Below are positions 36,785-46,928 of a stretch of DNA of 64,000 bases, one piece after another. Location of the stretch: the NCBI RefSeq assembly GCF_016019935.1, contig NZ_JAECMT010000002.1:806001-870000 (forward strand), in the 5' to 3' direction. The position numbers and the translations under genes were made by a program. Every line of letters begins with the position of its first letter. Position 1 is the stretch's first letter. This DNA comes from Paenibacillus sp. GSMTC-2017. GTDB taxonomy: Bacteria > Bacillota > Bacilli > Paenibacillales > Paenibacillaceae. The notes beneath the pieces are model-generated. The model was not told the DNA's origin and ran no database searches. It saw nothing but the letters and a program-made list of their open reading frames with translations.

Positions 36785-39700
36785 TTATTTCAACTTTCTG
36801 CGAATATCATGAAGCTTAGCTGTCATCCCTTTATAAAATTGATACAGATCTTCACCATTTGCCAGTTCAGCTTTCTCATATTCCAGACGTTCGCGTGCAT
36901 CAAGGAAAATGCCGAATAAATCATCAAGCTTTGTGACAAGCGAAGACGTATCTTCATTTGATGTTAACTCTGTAACTCTACGAGTTGCTTTACGCATAAG
37001 GGTACTGCGACTCTTCTCATCCAACCCGCGGAAACTTTCGAACACTTCATATTCGACATAATTACTGCCCTTCATTAAATTCGCAAACGGCGACCATGCT
37101 TCTTCTTCAGAATCTCGATCATAAACAAATAGTGCACCGCGTTTACAAATCGTATCTGTATATAACGCTTCAATAAATTGTTCTAACCACTTCTCTTCAC
37201 TTTCATGAAGAAGCAATAATTGTTCTAACTCTTTAATTGAGGCAACTAACGAATCCATCTTCGCGAGCTCCTCACGTACACGCCGCAGTTGCTGAGGTGA
37301 TCGAATTAGATTTTCTTGAGCTAGTTCCTCTGTATAACTACCGAAAATATCTTTTGTAGATTCCGTTTCAATACCACCGTCAAGCAACCTCTTAAGCTCA
37401 TTAACTGCTCGTTTTACTTCACCTAAATTTGGCTTTGCACCTTCCAAATTCATCGGGAATGCCTTTAATACTTCCGAAACTTGGAGCGGTTTCGTGAATC
37501 GAACGTTATACCGATTGCTAAGCGGGTTGTCGATCCCCTTTTCAGCAATAATGCCATAGCCTACTGCATTTGCGAATTCTTCACGAACTCTCGCATTATA
37601 GCTCTGCACTCTGCGGTTCATGTATGTTTCTCCCCAAGACTTCTCAGGGATTGGGGACGGTAGGTACGTCCAATTGTCCTTATCGCTTTGAACAAGGTGA
37701 CGCCCTATTCCTTCTTTGTCCAAAATAGTACGCTCGTAACTCTCCTCATATACTTTCAGCGGCGTATAGACGAATAGCGGCACGCCGTTTCTCGTGTTTA
37801 GCCAGAAAATGCGATTACGAACTTCACTTTCCTTAATTGTAAAATGGGACTTACCAATCGAGCTGTTCTGATAGTTCCGAATACCTCTTAAGATGCTTGG
37901 TGCTTGCACCGGGACGGAAACGAATCCCCATGAAGGAACATGCAAGCTACCAGCGCTATTGCTCAAATGGAAAACAGGAATTGCTTCCTCATCGAGTTTG
38001 CTTGCGATATGTCGCTCAACAAACTTTTCGATTGATTCATCATTACCATATTTCATCACTAAGAAATCTTCCATCGACTTCGTAATCAAATCACCGAATT
38101 TATCTGTAAGAAACTCTGATATTGAACCAACGATATCAACTTCTTGCTCTTTCACCCATAGATTAGAATGATCAAGTAGCTCTCTCGTAAAGTCGCGGAT
38201 TAAGTCTTCTCCATCTTTGTTATCCATTATTCGACCAATAACACTAGAGATATCCGGCACACTTACAATGTTCCAATAATAAGTTTTGTTCCCCTTATGA
38301 TCACCTTGTTCTTCTCCACTCGTAAGAATTTCACCATTTTTGGCAAAGATCGTATTGAGCACATTCAATATTTCCGTATAAACGTTATAAATGCGGTTGT
38401 TCTCAGCGTTAAGCAACTCATGTAAATCTTCATAAAATTCAATTAGTTGTTCCATTCGCTCAACGTCTGCACGCAGCCAATATTCATTTATTTTTGCTTC
38501 AATATAGTTGTTCTTTTTCTTATCTTTCGAAACAAATGCGCTCTTCGCATCGCCCATACGCTCGTCAGCTTGTTCTCTTGCCGCCTCAATATCTCTCGGA
38601 AGTCTTAATAATCCTTCACGCAATGTTTCGATATAAGAAAGAAGCATCTTTAACAAACAGAAACCTTTTTCCGTATAAAGTAGTCGCGACACGTAAAATG
38701 GCCCTTGCTCAGGATGAAGGAAAGTTCGGCGTATTTGCTCAGTAAAATTAGCTGTAATTTCGCCAGGATACTGTTTTTTCGCCTTAATATATTCTTCACG
38801 AGCTCTAGCTAGGAAGTTTTGCTCTAATTCAGTGTCCATATTGACCGCTTGCATCTTGATCACATTGTTATAGCTTAATCTTTCGCTATTTTCGAAGCCT
38901 GGTAACGGTTCAGGTACACGTGAGTCAAACGTCTTCATCATCGTGTCTAGATCAATGCCAAGTTTGCGAACAAACTTCTCTACATCGTCTTGAGACGGCG
39001 CTTTTTGAAACATTCCTTCCATCTTCTGAAACAATCGATAAGCTAAATAAGTGGTCATCTCTTCAATCGGAAGCACTGCTGAAGAAGCACCTATAATATT
39101 GTAATCATAGTTAGCAGGATACATCTTGTGCATCTGAGCAATGTTCGTCCGAATGTTGCTAATATAATCATGAATGGCGAACTCTTCGCCAGATTGTTTT
39201 TCTTCACTCGATATAAAGTTAGTAATATTTTCAGCTGTTACGTTCATGCAATAATCGTATGCATTGTCAAGAAGCTTGCCTTCTGTGTTCGTTGCTGAAA
39301 TGAGATGACATAGGTTGAATGGAGGTAGTGGCGAGTTAACAGATAAGATATTGCCATATTGCTGTTTGAAACGCTCACCTCTAGCATCTACGTTCATCCA
39401 ATAATCCAATTCCTTAAGCGCTGCGTAACCATTTTTCTTAATATATTCCCGCGTGTGATCGCTTAAGCTTTTGTTCGCTAGGTTAATGTCCGGTGTAAAC
39501 AAATAACCTAACGTATTCACTCGATCAATACCAGCAGCACCGTGATCACGTTCAATAATACCTCTAACGATATAAGAAATATCGAGGAAGCAACCACTAC
39601 CCGTCCCACCAGATAATCCAGTAAGAAGGAATACCATTAACTTTTTATTAGTGCCAACGGACAATGTCTTAATTTTTTTATCAATACTTTGTACTACTTG

Positions 39701-40174
39701 ATTAATCTTTGTGAACAGCAGCAATCGTCCAGCTTGGCGTACACCCGCTGCACCGTTCATTCCATCCGTAATACTTAATTCTGGAGAAAGCCAATCCGTT
39801 ATGTACGGCTCCAAAATGCTACGATTTTGCAGTAGTCCTCCGACTTCAGCATTCGACAGTAATACAAATTCATTAATGGGATCAAGACCGACCCCTTTAT
39901 ATTTTTTGTTCCGGTCCTGTTCATTCGTCTCGAAAGCGAGAAACTCTACATTATCGGGTTTATCGCGTTTTCTCTTCGAAATTGGATCTTCTGGTAACTT
40001 AAATCTGCGGTTAATCTGATATTTTAATCGGAGCAAAGCATCGATACCTGTACCGCCAAGTCCAATAATTAATATGGGATTGTCAATTGTGTCTACCCTT
40101 ATCTTTTCACTAACAATACCGCCGCCTAACGATACATCAAGTTGTTGAATATGCTCTCTTACGATTGGTTTCAT
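36785..40174 (-). CDS. Tubulin-superfamily protein (Tubulin_2-like), 1129 residues
   Basis: The N-terminal ~400 residues carry tubulin/FtsZ nucleotide-binding signatures: a T1-like glycine loop LIIGLGGTGIDALLRL at 35-50 and the T4 phosphate loop LSGGTGSGCFLD at 187-198. These match the Tubulin_2 type of large bacterial tubulin-like proteins, much longer than FtsZ (~350-400). The remaining ~700 residues are mostly helical, with a central helical domain and a long coiled region near the end (about 1000-1129). No membrane segment. The ribosome site AGGAGG lies nine bases ahead. It is probably a GTP-binding, perhaps polymerising, core of the nine-gene locus. Confidence 0.85.
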   Translation of the reverse strand: MKPIVREHIQQLDVSLGGGIVSEKIRVDTIDNPILIIGLGGTGIDALLRLKYQINRRFKLPEDPISKRKRDKPDNVEFLAFETNEQDRNKKYKGVGLDPINEFVLLSNAEVGGLLQNRSILEPYITDWLSPELSITDGMNGAAGVRQAGRLLLFTKINQVVQSIDKKIKTLSVGTNKKLMVFLLTGLSGGTGSGCFLDISYIVRGIIERDHGAAGIDRVNTLGYLFTPDINLANKSLSDHTREYIKKNGYAALKELDYWMNVDARGERFKQQYGNILSVNSPLPPFNLCHLISATNTEGKLLDNAYDYCMNVTAENITNFISSEEKQSGEEFAIHDYISNIRTNIAQMHKMYPANYDYNIIGASSAVLPIEEMTTYLAYRLFQKMEGMFQKAPSQDDVEKFVRKLGIDLDTMMKTFDSRVPEPLPGFENSERLSYNNVIKMQAVNMDTELEQNFLARAREEYIKAKKQYPGEITANFTEQIRRTFLHPEQGPFYVSRLLYTEKGFCLLKMLLSYIETLREGLLRLPRDIEAAREQADERMGDAKSAFVSKDKKKNNYIEAKINEYWLRADVERMEQLIEFYEDLHELLNAENNRIYNVYTEILNVLNTIFAKNGEILTSGEEQGDHKGNKTYYWNIVSVPDISSVIGRIMDNKDGEDLIRDFTRELLDHSNLWVKEQEVDIVGSISEFLTDKFGDLITKSMEDFLVMKYGNDESIEKFVERHIASKLDEEAIPVFHLSNSAGSLHVPSWGFVSVPVQAPSILRGIRNYQNSSIGKSHFTIKESEVRNRIFWLNTRNGVPLFVYTPLKVYEESYERTILDKEGIGRHLVQSDKDNWTYLPSPIPEKSWGETYMNRRVQSYNARVREEFANAVGYGIIAEKGIDNPLSNRYNVRFTKPLQVSEVLKAFPMNLEGAKPNLGEVKRAVNELKRLLDGGIETESTKDIFGSYTEELAQENLIRSPQQLRRVREELAKMDSLVASIKELEQLLLLHESEEKWLEQFIEALYTDTICKRGALFVYDRDSEEEAWSPFANLMKGSNYVEYEVFESFRGLDEKSRSTLMRKATRRVTELTSNEDTSSLVTKLDDLFGIFLDARERLEYEKAELANGEDLYQFYKGMTAKLHDIRRKLK

Positions 40175-40198
40175 TGATATTTGCCTCCTGGGTTGTTG

Positions 40199-41974
40199 TT
40201 AAATGAGATATTCGATGTAGATCGTTTTGTCTACTTGCGTCAGCGTTACTGTTAGTCTGTCTCCACTTTGAAGCTCCAGACCACGTCCATCAGCGACCGC
40301 TCTTCCGAACTTTTCTACTTTGCATACAGAACTATTAAACAACATGATTTTGTCATTGTTCGCGGGTTTGAAGATAACCTTTTCCGTTTCCTTGAACTCA
40401 GGGGCTAGCTGCAATAATTGATGAAGCTGGAATTTTCCTTTAAAATGGTTTAATTTTTTATATTGCGGCGAAGATTTATCTCCTGTATTTTCATCTCGAA
40501 TCTCAATAATCAATTGTCCAACGAATCCGCGATTTTTCTCCTTTAACATCCGGCTAATCCAATAAGCAAGTGCTAGGAGTCCGATTAATAGAGCAACACC
40601 AATTACGACGATTAAAGTCGGAAACGGCTTGTCATTAGATTCTGTAACTGGCGGGCTAGTAGGCTTTGCCGCTCCAGATGCAGCTGAGATTGTTAATAAT
40701 GCACTCTCTCGGAAAAAACTCTTCTCTTCCGCCCTTACTTTAATTTCATATTTACGTTTATCCGCCACCTTATAGTCGCCTTCAAAGTGGTCACCTGTGT
40801 TTGTCATCTTTATTTCTTCAGATTTACCTGTCGTTACATCTTTAACGAACATAACCGCGTTCATGTTGCTATATTGCGCTGTATCGCTAAGTTTTTGTCC
40901 TCCACTTGCTAAAAAAGCTTTAACTTTTACCGTGTCGCCCTTGGAAAAAGTAGTTGACTTAAGCGGTTCAAGCTCAAGTGTCAAATCGTAGTTGAAGATT
41001 AAGTTAATATCGATTTTATCCTTTGCCACACCTTTTACTTGCAGAGTCCAATCACCTTGGTCTGGCTTAATCAGTTTCATTAAAGAATAGCTCTTCGATT
41101 TTGCTAACAACACTTCTTGAGATGGAATGGCAACAGCATTCCCCGATGGATCAATTAGTTTGGCCTCTACTGGCTTATTCGACATAATCGAAATGTTTGC
41201 TTCCAGTACATTGCTGTTAGGAACAGTAATTTTCACATCTTGATATGCTCCATTCGCAGTTAACGAGTTAACTGGAACGATGTTGAGTTCCAAATGGCTA
41301 GCAAATATTTCACTTAATATTTGAGGTAAGTCATCTGCTGAATCGGTAACGAACGACTTACCATCTGTCTGCTTTGATAAATCTTCTATTGCGTTCTTGT
41401 TAAGTTTACCGTCTGCGTTCAAACCAATTGTGTAGATTGGAATGCCGCTATCATTAGCCCCTTTGACAGCTTTCTTCATCACTTCATTTGATTCCGCTTC
41501 TGTTCGACCAGATTTCGGATCAAGCGAGGTGTTTCCATCCGTTAACAATATTATGATTGGCTCTCTACCTGCAGTAGCCCCATCCTCTAATATTTGTACA
41601 GCTCCCTCTATCCCTACCGATAAATCCGTATATGAACCTCGATCCAATTGATCGATAAACGATTTTAAGTTTTCTTTATCGTCTGCTGAACGAATTTCGA
41701 GAAGCGCCTTCTCACGCTGAATCTCATCGGTATATGCTACAATACCTACTCGATCACCTTTCTCGGATAACATATCAATAAACATTTTCATAGCTTCATT
41801 ACCTATCTTCTGATGATCACTTTTATCCATTGAATGGCTCACATCTAGTACAAGTACTGCATCAATCTTTGAAGCGCCCCCGGCAGCTGCTATAATTGAC
41901 ACATTGCTTAAGCACATAAATACCACAATTGCTATGATGATAAAATAATCTCTATATCTTTTTTGTAAAATCAT
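40199..41974 (-). CDS. Membrane-anchored vWA protein, first gene of the operon
   Basis: 591 residues: N-terminal membrane/signal segment (about 10-31), outer vWA domain from about 36 to 215 with complete MIDAS (D44-x-S-x-S48; LLTDGNTS), two or three beta-sandwich regions to about 440, a membrane segment about 453-475 and a beta-rich cytoplasmic domain of about 116 residues. The start at 41974 has AAGGAGG six bases ahead; the frame further upstream lacks a site. A protein with an outer metal-dependent adhesion domain and an inner domain could couple the cell surface to the tubulin-like protein encoded 24 bases downstream. Confidence 0.85.
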   Translation of the reverse strand: MILQKRYRDYFIIIAIVVFMCLSNVSIIAAAGGASKIDAVLVLDVSHSMDKSDHQKIGNEAMKMFIDMLSEKGDRVGIVAYTDEIQREKALLEIRSADDKENLKSFIDQLDRGSYTDLSVGIEGAVQILEDGATAGREPIIILLTDGNTSLDPKSGRTEAESNEVMKKAVKGANDSGIPIYTIGLNADGKLNKNAIEDLSKQTDGKSFVTDSADDLPQILSEIFASHLELNIVPVNSLTANGAYQDVKITVPNSNVLEANISIMSNKPVEAKLIDPSGNAVAIPSQEVLLAKSKSYSLMKLIKPDQGDWTLQVKGVAKDKIDINLIFNYDLTLELEPLKSTTFSKGDTVKVKAFLASGGQKLSDTAQYSNMNAVMFVKDVTTGKSEEIKMTNTGDHFEGDYKVADKRKYEIKVRAEEKSFFRESALLTISAASGAAKPTSPPVTESNDKPFPTLIVVIGVALLIGLLALAYWISRMLKEKNRGFVGQLIIEIRDENTGDKSSPQYKKLNHFKGKFQLHQLLQLAPEFKETEKVIFKPANNDKIMLFNSSVCKVEKFGRAVADGRGLELQSGDRLTVTLTQVDKTIYIEYLI

Positions 41975-42055
41975 GATAGTCCTCCTTGGCCACATTGCCG
42001 ATATATTGTCTAAACTAGTTCAAAAGTCATCGTTAGTCATGACTGTTACTATAAT

Positions 42056-42085
42056 GATATACTTACAATAAGTATACCTGATCAA
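42056..42085 (-). promoter_or_regulatory. Candidate promoter and palindrome of the tubulin-like operon
   Basis: Minus strand TTGATC (42080-42085), 18-base spacer, TATATC (42056-42061). The palindrome TATACTTA-CAA-TAAGTATA (42058-42076) overlaps the spacer and -10, so a regulator may bind there and control both divergent units. Confidence 0.45.
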
Positions 42086-42129
42086 TTTCCATAAATCACT
42101 TTTTTTGTCTTATAGGGGAGGCTTTCCGC

Positions 42130-42282
42130 ATGATTACATACTTTGTAATAGGCATAATCGTATTAATTGTAATAATAGTAGTGCTGGGCTATCGTTCCCA
42201 AATAAAACAGGCCCCTTCGCCGGAGCAGCTAAGCAGGCTTGTCGTATCCATCTTAAAACGCGGACATGGTAATGTAGAATGA
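42130..42282 (+). CDS. 50-residue single-pass membrane peptide
   Basis: It begins with an ATG 9 bases after AGGGGAGG. Residues 3-20 are a pure membrane helix (YFVIGIIVLIVIIVVLGY), followed by a basic/polar tail with SPEQLSRLVVSILKRG. The stop overlaps the next start as ATGA (4 bases), so it is the first gene of a two-gene unit divergent from the tubulin-like operon. Size, clean helix and coupling argue for a real microprotein; it may be a small subunit of the same membrane complex. Confidence 0.75.
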   Translation: MITYFVIGIIVLIVIIVVLGYRSQIKQAPSPEQLSRLVVSILKRGHGNVE

Positions 42283-43214
42283 ACAATAAATTAGCAGTAA
42301 CACTTAAACCTTATTCGCCCGTTCAATATCCATATAAAAAGCTCAAAATTTGTCGTAAGTGCAACCATTTCACTGTTCTTGGTGAACAAATCTGTATGTT
42401 TTGCCATAAGTCTGCTCTTCAGCCAGTCGAGAAACGAGCTGCAGTCTTAACACAAAGGAAATGTTGGTTCATAAGAATACTTCTAGTCGTGCTCATTGGG
42501 GTAGGATTACCATTCAGCACTTCTCCATTACAAACAGGACTTCTGCTAGTTTGCGGCATCGCACTACTATCACTTATATGGACGATACAAGTACGTCTTA
42601 CCCCTGCACTTGAGCGGATACAACTTAAAAAAATGTTTCACCAACATGCTTATTCACTCGTTTCAGGTTTAAAAACTGATCATCAAGCAGCGATTGCTAT
42701 GTTCCATCAAGGCGACAAACCTCGTACTTATGAGATGCTGAGAGAAATAGGATCATTAGTACAAACCGATCAAATGCGTGTCGAACAAATTATGCTTCTG
42801 CAAACTTTCCGATTGCGCAAAGATATGGATTTAATGATTGAACCATTGCTCATGGAAAGTTTTAACGCAGATCTAGTTGACTACATCGGAGAACTCGCCA
42901 AAATTAGGCGCGATCTGCTAAAAGAAAACACATTCCGTTATGTACTTCAATATGAATCACAAATATTGAAGTTACAAGGTGGTAAAAGCATAATAGCAGG
43001 TGTCGCTGGAGCCGCAGTTCGCAAAAAGCGCTATTTAGTTTTGTATCCATATTTATTGATTAGTTACGCACGTTTACTTCCGAAGGATCGATTTTTAAGA
43101 CTATACCGCATTGTACAAAACGATCCGATATTTAAGTCACGACCTTTGTATGATGAAGTTATGCGCGTCTATGAAGAAAAATACAAATGGGATCAGGACT
43201 TTCAAAACGGTTAA
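42279..43214 (+). CDS. Zinc-ribbon membrane protein of the tubulin-like locus
   Basis: 311 residues. Two CxxC pairs at the N-terminus (CRKC, CMFC; zinc ribbon about 25-42), two membrane helices (about 65-84 and 87-104), then a ~200-residue helical cytoplasmic domain (MFHQGDKPRTYEMLREIGSL, MDLMIEPLLMESFNADLVDY). I do not recognise the C-terminal domain. The N-terminal ribbon followed by membrane segments resembles other zinc-ribbon membrane proteins. Translated with the 50-residue peptide; a perfect terminator follows. Confidence 0.75.
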   Translation: MNNKLAVTLKPYSPVQYPYKKLKICRKCNHFTVLGEQICMFCHKSALQPVEKRAAVLTQRKCWFIRILLVVLIGVGLPFSTSPLQTGLLLVCGIALLSLIWTIQVRLTPALERIQLKKMFHQHAYSLVSGLKTDHQAAIAMFHQGDKPRTYEMLREIGSLVQTDQMRVEQIMLLQTFRLRKDMDLMIEPLLMESFNADLVDYIGELAKIRRDLLKENTFRYVLQYESQILKLQGGKSIIAGVAGAAVRKKRYLVLYPYLLISYARLLPKDRFLRLYRIVQNDPIFKSRPLYDEVMRVYEEKYKWDQDFQNG

Positions 43215-43320
43215 ACCTTTTTGACTAATCGAGTTCCATTCAGCATACAGTGCTCATAAACAATCTAAAACCTACTTAAGTCACAAACGATACAAGACTT
43301 TAGTCTAGAGGAATTACAAC

Positions 43321-43349
43321 AAAAACCACGTCCTCAGGACGTGGTTTTT
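43321..43349. terminator. Perfect bidirectional terminator
   Basis: AAAAACCACGTCC and GGACGTGGTTTTT pair around a three-base loop, with A and T runs on both sides. It serves the zinc-ribbon gene (plus) and the UbiD gene (minus). Confidence 0.93.
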
Positions 43350-43412
43350 CGTGATGTAATAGATTAAAAATATAGTTTAGCTGTAAAGTGAGATCGTTGT
43401 CCGAACCACGAC

Positions 43413-45251
43413 TTACTTCCATTTAACTCCGCTCAAACTAGCCCCATTTACAAATAATCGTTTTATATTTTGTTCCACAGTTGGATTAGCTATTAATGGT
43501 GGTGCTTGATGTGGCTTTTTTCGTGCATCGATTATGATATTGTCACAACCCCAATGTTTATGTGAATAGTAGCTATTCACACCGTAGATATCATGGGATG
43601 GGTTACTCCGTGTAAATGCAGCCCACAGGAAATTGTCTACTGTAGCACTCATAAACTCGCTGTCATCACATAAGATGATCATCGGGCATGATGGAATTGC
43701 TCCCTTTTCAGAAATCGAATCACTTAGCGATTTCAATTGTTTCTCCGCATCACTGTAGCTCACGAATGCTGGTCCTTGAATCGCCACTATACCAGGCATA
43801 ATCATATGAACGTGTTCATAACCCTTTAATCCTCTCAGACCATCAGGAACTTCCTTGCAAAGCTCCCGCTTTTTCTCCCCGACAGCTGCAAATACGACCT
43901 TACTGCCCGTATTGAGCCCAGTTCCAGAGTAATCTAATGTATCAATAGTTGTATTCGTCTGGAAATGAATATCACGATGAAGATCCATTCTTTCCAGCAT
44001 ATACGTCAAAAAGTCTACTATATGATGAGTGCTTAGTGATTGTTTCTCTTCAGCGGCAATAAACAAATATTTAGCCAAACTCAATTGACCCGTTCCGAGT
44101 ATCCGATTAGCTAGGGTAAGAATCTCAGCTGGTTGTTTCACTTCTTGATAAGGTGTATAACGTTCACTTCCAATTGCAAAGAGCAAAGGATGAACACCAG
44201 CTGCATCGACTGCATGAACTTCTTTCAGCCCAGGTATTTCTTGTTTGATCGCTCCTCCAGTTAACTCATGAATAAGTTCTCCGAAGGAAGTATCTTCTTG
44301 TGGCGGTCTGCCCACAACGGTAAACGGGAAAATAGCATTTTTTCTAGCATACACCTTATGCACTCTCATAACAGGGAACGGATGTGTCAGGCTGTAATAA
44401 CCCAAATGATCGCCAAAAGGCCCCTCAGGTTTTGTATCATTTGGATGAATTTCTCCTGTTATTACAAAATCGGCATCGTTACTAACACAGTGTCCTTCAA
44501 CATAACTGTAACGGAAGTGGCGACCCGCAAGCAGTCCAGCGAAAGTAAGCTCACTCATGCCCTCAGGAAGCGGCATTACAGCAGACAACGTATGGGCTGG
44601 AGGCCCTCCAATAAAGATACTTACTTTAAGCGGTTTTCCTAGTTTATTCGCTTTATCTTGATGGACTCCAATACCGCGATGTATTTGGTAATGGATGCCT
44701 ACTTCTTTGTTCAATTCATAATCATTGCCATCAAGCTGAACACGATACATACCTAAATTGGCATTCATGATGCCTGGCTTATCGGAATCTTCCGAATACA
44801 CTTGTGGTAAAGTGACGAATGCACCACCATCCATCGGCCAGCTTTTTATAAGTGGAAGATCTTCAATTTTAATTTCTGTGAACTCAGATGGTAGCCCGCC
44901 GGATGATTTAATAGGCAGCGCTTTTTTGGCAGCGAGCCCTGTTCCAACATAACTAAACGGTTTTTTGACCGCCTTCATCGGATCGTTGCGTAGAGCGATA
45001 ACATTTTTTGTAGATTCTAATGTATCTCTAAATATGAACTTACTGCGCTCGATAGTACCAAATAGATTAGAAACGGCACGATATTTCGAACCTTTCACAT
45101 TTTCGAATAATAAAGCAGGACCGCCAGCCGCATAAGCTTTCATATGTATAGCAGCCATCTCTAAATTAGGATCAACTTCTTCATATATACGGACCAAATG
45201 ACCATGCTTCTCTAGATCAATAACACATTCCTCTAAATTACGATAGCTCAT
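43413..45251 (-). CDS. UbiD family decarboxylase
   Basis: 612 residues, the long form of the UbiD family of prenyl-FMN-dependent (de)carboxylases. Visible family signatures: RIYEEVDPNLEMAAI, YEVGIHYQIHRGIGVH-like central segment, EGPFGDHLGYYSLTHPFPVMRV and, in the C-terminal part, HDIYGVNSYYSHKHWGCDN. No ubiX gene lies nearby. The ATG at 45251 has GGAG seven bases ahead; the longer frame overlaps the selO 3' end and is rejected. The substrate may be an aromatic acid or a quinone precursor, which sequence alone does not settle. Confidence 0.88.
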   Translation of the reverse strand: MSYRNLEECVIDLEKHGHLVRIYEEVDPNLEMAAIHMKAYAAGGPALLFENVKGSKYRAVSNLFGTIERSKFIFRDTLESTKNVIALRNDPMKAVKKPFSYVGTGLAAKKALPIKSSGGLPSEFTEIKIEDLPLIKSWPMDGGAFVTLPQVYSEDSDKPGIMNANLGMYRVQLDGNDYELNKEVGIHYQIHRGIGVHQDKANKLGKPLKVSIFIGGPPAHTLSAVMPLPEGMSELTFAGLLAGRHFRYSYVEGHCVSNDADFVITGEIHPNDTKPEGPFGDHLGYYSLTHPFPVMRVHKVYARKNAIFPFTVVGRPPQEDTSFGELIHELTGGAIKQEIPGLKEVHAVDAAGVHPLLFAIGSERYTPYQEVKQPAEILTLANRILGTGQLSLAKYLFIAAEEKQSLSTHHIVDFLTYMLERMDLHRDIHFQTNTTIDTLDYSGTGLNTGSKVVFAAVGEKKRELCKEVPDGLRGLKGYEHVHMIMPGIVAIQGPAFVSYSDAEKQLKSLSDSISEKGAIPSCPMIILCDDSEFMSATVDNFLWAAFTRSNPSHDIYGVNSYYSHKHWGCDNIIIDARKKPHQAPPLIANPTVEQNIKRLFVNGASLSGVKWK

Positions 45252-45306
45252 AGTAGTACTCCAATCTTCTGTTTCTATACAAAAGTGATTCTTTCTAATA
45301 CTTATG

Positions 45307-46782
45307 TTACGTACCGCAATATGTTTGGTACGGATACTCTGAACGGTTAGGCTTTGCAGAACATTCTGCTTGTTCTGTAGAGTGCTCATAAGGATTCGAT
45401 AGAACGTTTATTAAACGTTCCATAACACTATAATCGCCTAACTTAACAGCTGCTTCGAGCGCTTCCTCTACAAGATGGTTCCGTGGAATGAGAGCAGGAT
45501 TACTGCTACGCATCAGTGCTACTGAGTCCGCTATTGATCCTTGCTGTCTGCCCAATCTTTCCTGCCACTGTTCATACCATTCCGTAAACTCCGAAGTACC
45601 GAACAATACAGTTTCCTCTGGCTTACCGAAAGTGAACGCACGGAACGTATTTGTGTAATCCGCTTCGTACTTCTCCATTATTGTGAGGAGAGCAACAATT
45701 AGTGTTTCATCTTGTTCCTCTACGTTCATCAAGCCTAGCTTGGATCTCATTCCAGCGAGCCAGTGTTGATGAAACAACTCTGCAAACTGGGCAATTGCAC
45801 CTTCGGCAAGTTTGACAGCTTGTTCTTCGTCTTCATGAAGTAGTGGTAGTAACGTCTCAGCAAATCGTGCAAGATTCCATGCAGCAATTTGCGGCTGATT
45901 GCCATAAGCGTAACGACCATGTCGGTCTATTGAACTGAATACAGTTGCCGAATCATATTCATCCATAAAGGCACAGGGGCCGTAATCAATCGTTTCCCCG
46001 CTAATCGCCATATTGTCTGTGTTCATCACTCCGTGAATAAAGCCAACAAGTTGCCATTTAGCAATCAATGAAGCTTGACGTTTGATTACTTCCTGTAGTA
46101 ACGCAAGATAACAATTGTCAGCTGCCGTAACTGCTGGATAATGTCTTTGTATCGTGTAATCTGCTAAGGTTTGGAGATTCTCCACAGAGCCCGCTTTCGC
46201 AAAATACTGAAAAGTCCCTACCCGAAGATGGCTAGCTGCAACTCGTGTTAAAATAGCACCAGGTAGTACCGTTTCACGATATACGTGTTCACCTGTTGTT
46301 ACAACCGCAAGACTGCGAGTCGTTGGAATACCCAGTCCGTGCATAGCTTCGCTAATGATGTATTCACGGAGCATCGGTCCAAGTGCCGCTAGTCCATCCC
46401 CTCGACGGGAATAAGGAGTTGGACCTGAGCCTTTAAGCTGAATATCAAATCGTTCACCTTCTGGTGTAATTTGCTCACCAATAAGCATAGCCCTTCCATC
46501 ACCTAAATTTGTAAAATGTCCGAATTGATGTCCAGCATAAGCTTGAGCTAGTGGCAATGCACCTTCGGGAATTACGTTTCCAGCAAGAGTTGCAGCACCA
46601 TGCTCACTTTGCAGCACTTCCAAGTCTAGTCCTAATTTTTTTGCTAATTCGTCATTGAAAATGATTAATTCTGGAGCGCTTACTTCGTTCGGTCCGAGCT
46701 TAGAAAAAGCTAATTCTGGCAACTGGGCGTAACTATTGTCAAAGTTCCATCCTGCTTTGCTTTCATTTCTATTTATTGTCAT
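45307..46782 (-). CDS. selO: SelO pseudokinase protein adenylyltransferase
   Basis: 491 residues, typical length. Conserved SelO blocks: [77 protein letters not shown], and the metal/catalytic region [25 protein letters not shown]. It ends in YCGT, the non-selenocysteine form. SelO transfers AMP to protein Ser/Thr/Tyr residues and is linked to oxidative stress. It is separated from the UbiD gene by 55 bases, possibly co-transcribed. Confidence 0.95.
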   Translation of the reverse strand: MTINRNESKAGWNFDNSYAQLPELAFSKLGPNEVSAPELIIFNDELAKKLGLDLEVLQSEHGAATLAGNVIPEGALPLAQAYAGHQFGHFTNLGDGRAMLIGEQITPEGERFDIQLKGSGPTPYSRRGDGLAALGPMLREYIISEAMHGLGIPTTRSLAVVTTGEHVYRETVLPGAILTRVAASHLRVGTFQYFAKAGSVENLQTLADYTIQRHYPAVTAADNCYLALLQEVIKRQASLIAKWQLVGFIHGVMNTDNMAISGETIDYGPCAFMDEYDSATVFSSIDRHGRYAYGNQPQIAAWNLARFAETLLPLLHEDEEQAVKLAEGAIAQFAELFHQHWLAGMRSKLGLMNVEEQDETLIVALLTIMEKYEADYTNTFRAFTFGKPEETVLFGTSEFTEWYEQWQERLGRQQGSIADSVALMRSSNPALIPRNHLVEEALEAAVKLGDYSVMERLINVLSNPYEHSTEQAECSAKPNRSEYPYQTYCGT

Positions 46783-46883
46783 TGGATCTCCTATTTTCGT
46801 AGTCTCTTTTTATCTTAGTTTATTCCTCTACATAAATCAAAATATTCGCCACCCTTAAAGAAGCATAAGTATTTATCAATAGA

Positions 46884-46917
46884 AAGAAAAAAAGCCTCTC
46901 CAAAATGGAGTAGGCTT
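46884..46917 (-). terminator. Terminator of the FhuF-like gene
   Basis: Minus strand: AAGCCT-A-CTCCA pairs with TGGAG-AGGCTT and runs into seven T residues. Confidence 0.88.
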
Positions 46918-46928
46918 CAGTCAACCTA

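Noticed and set aside
44268..44642. 124-codon frame inside the UbiD gene
   Set aside because: Antisense shadow of a conserved coding region.
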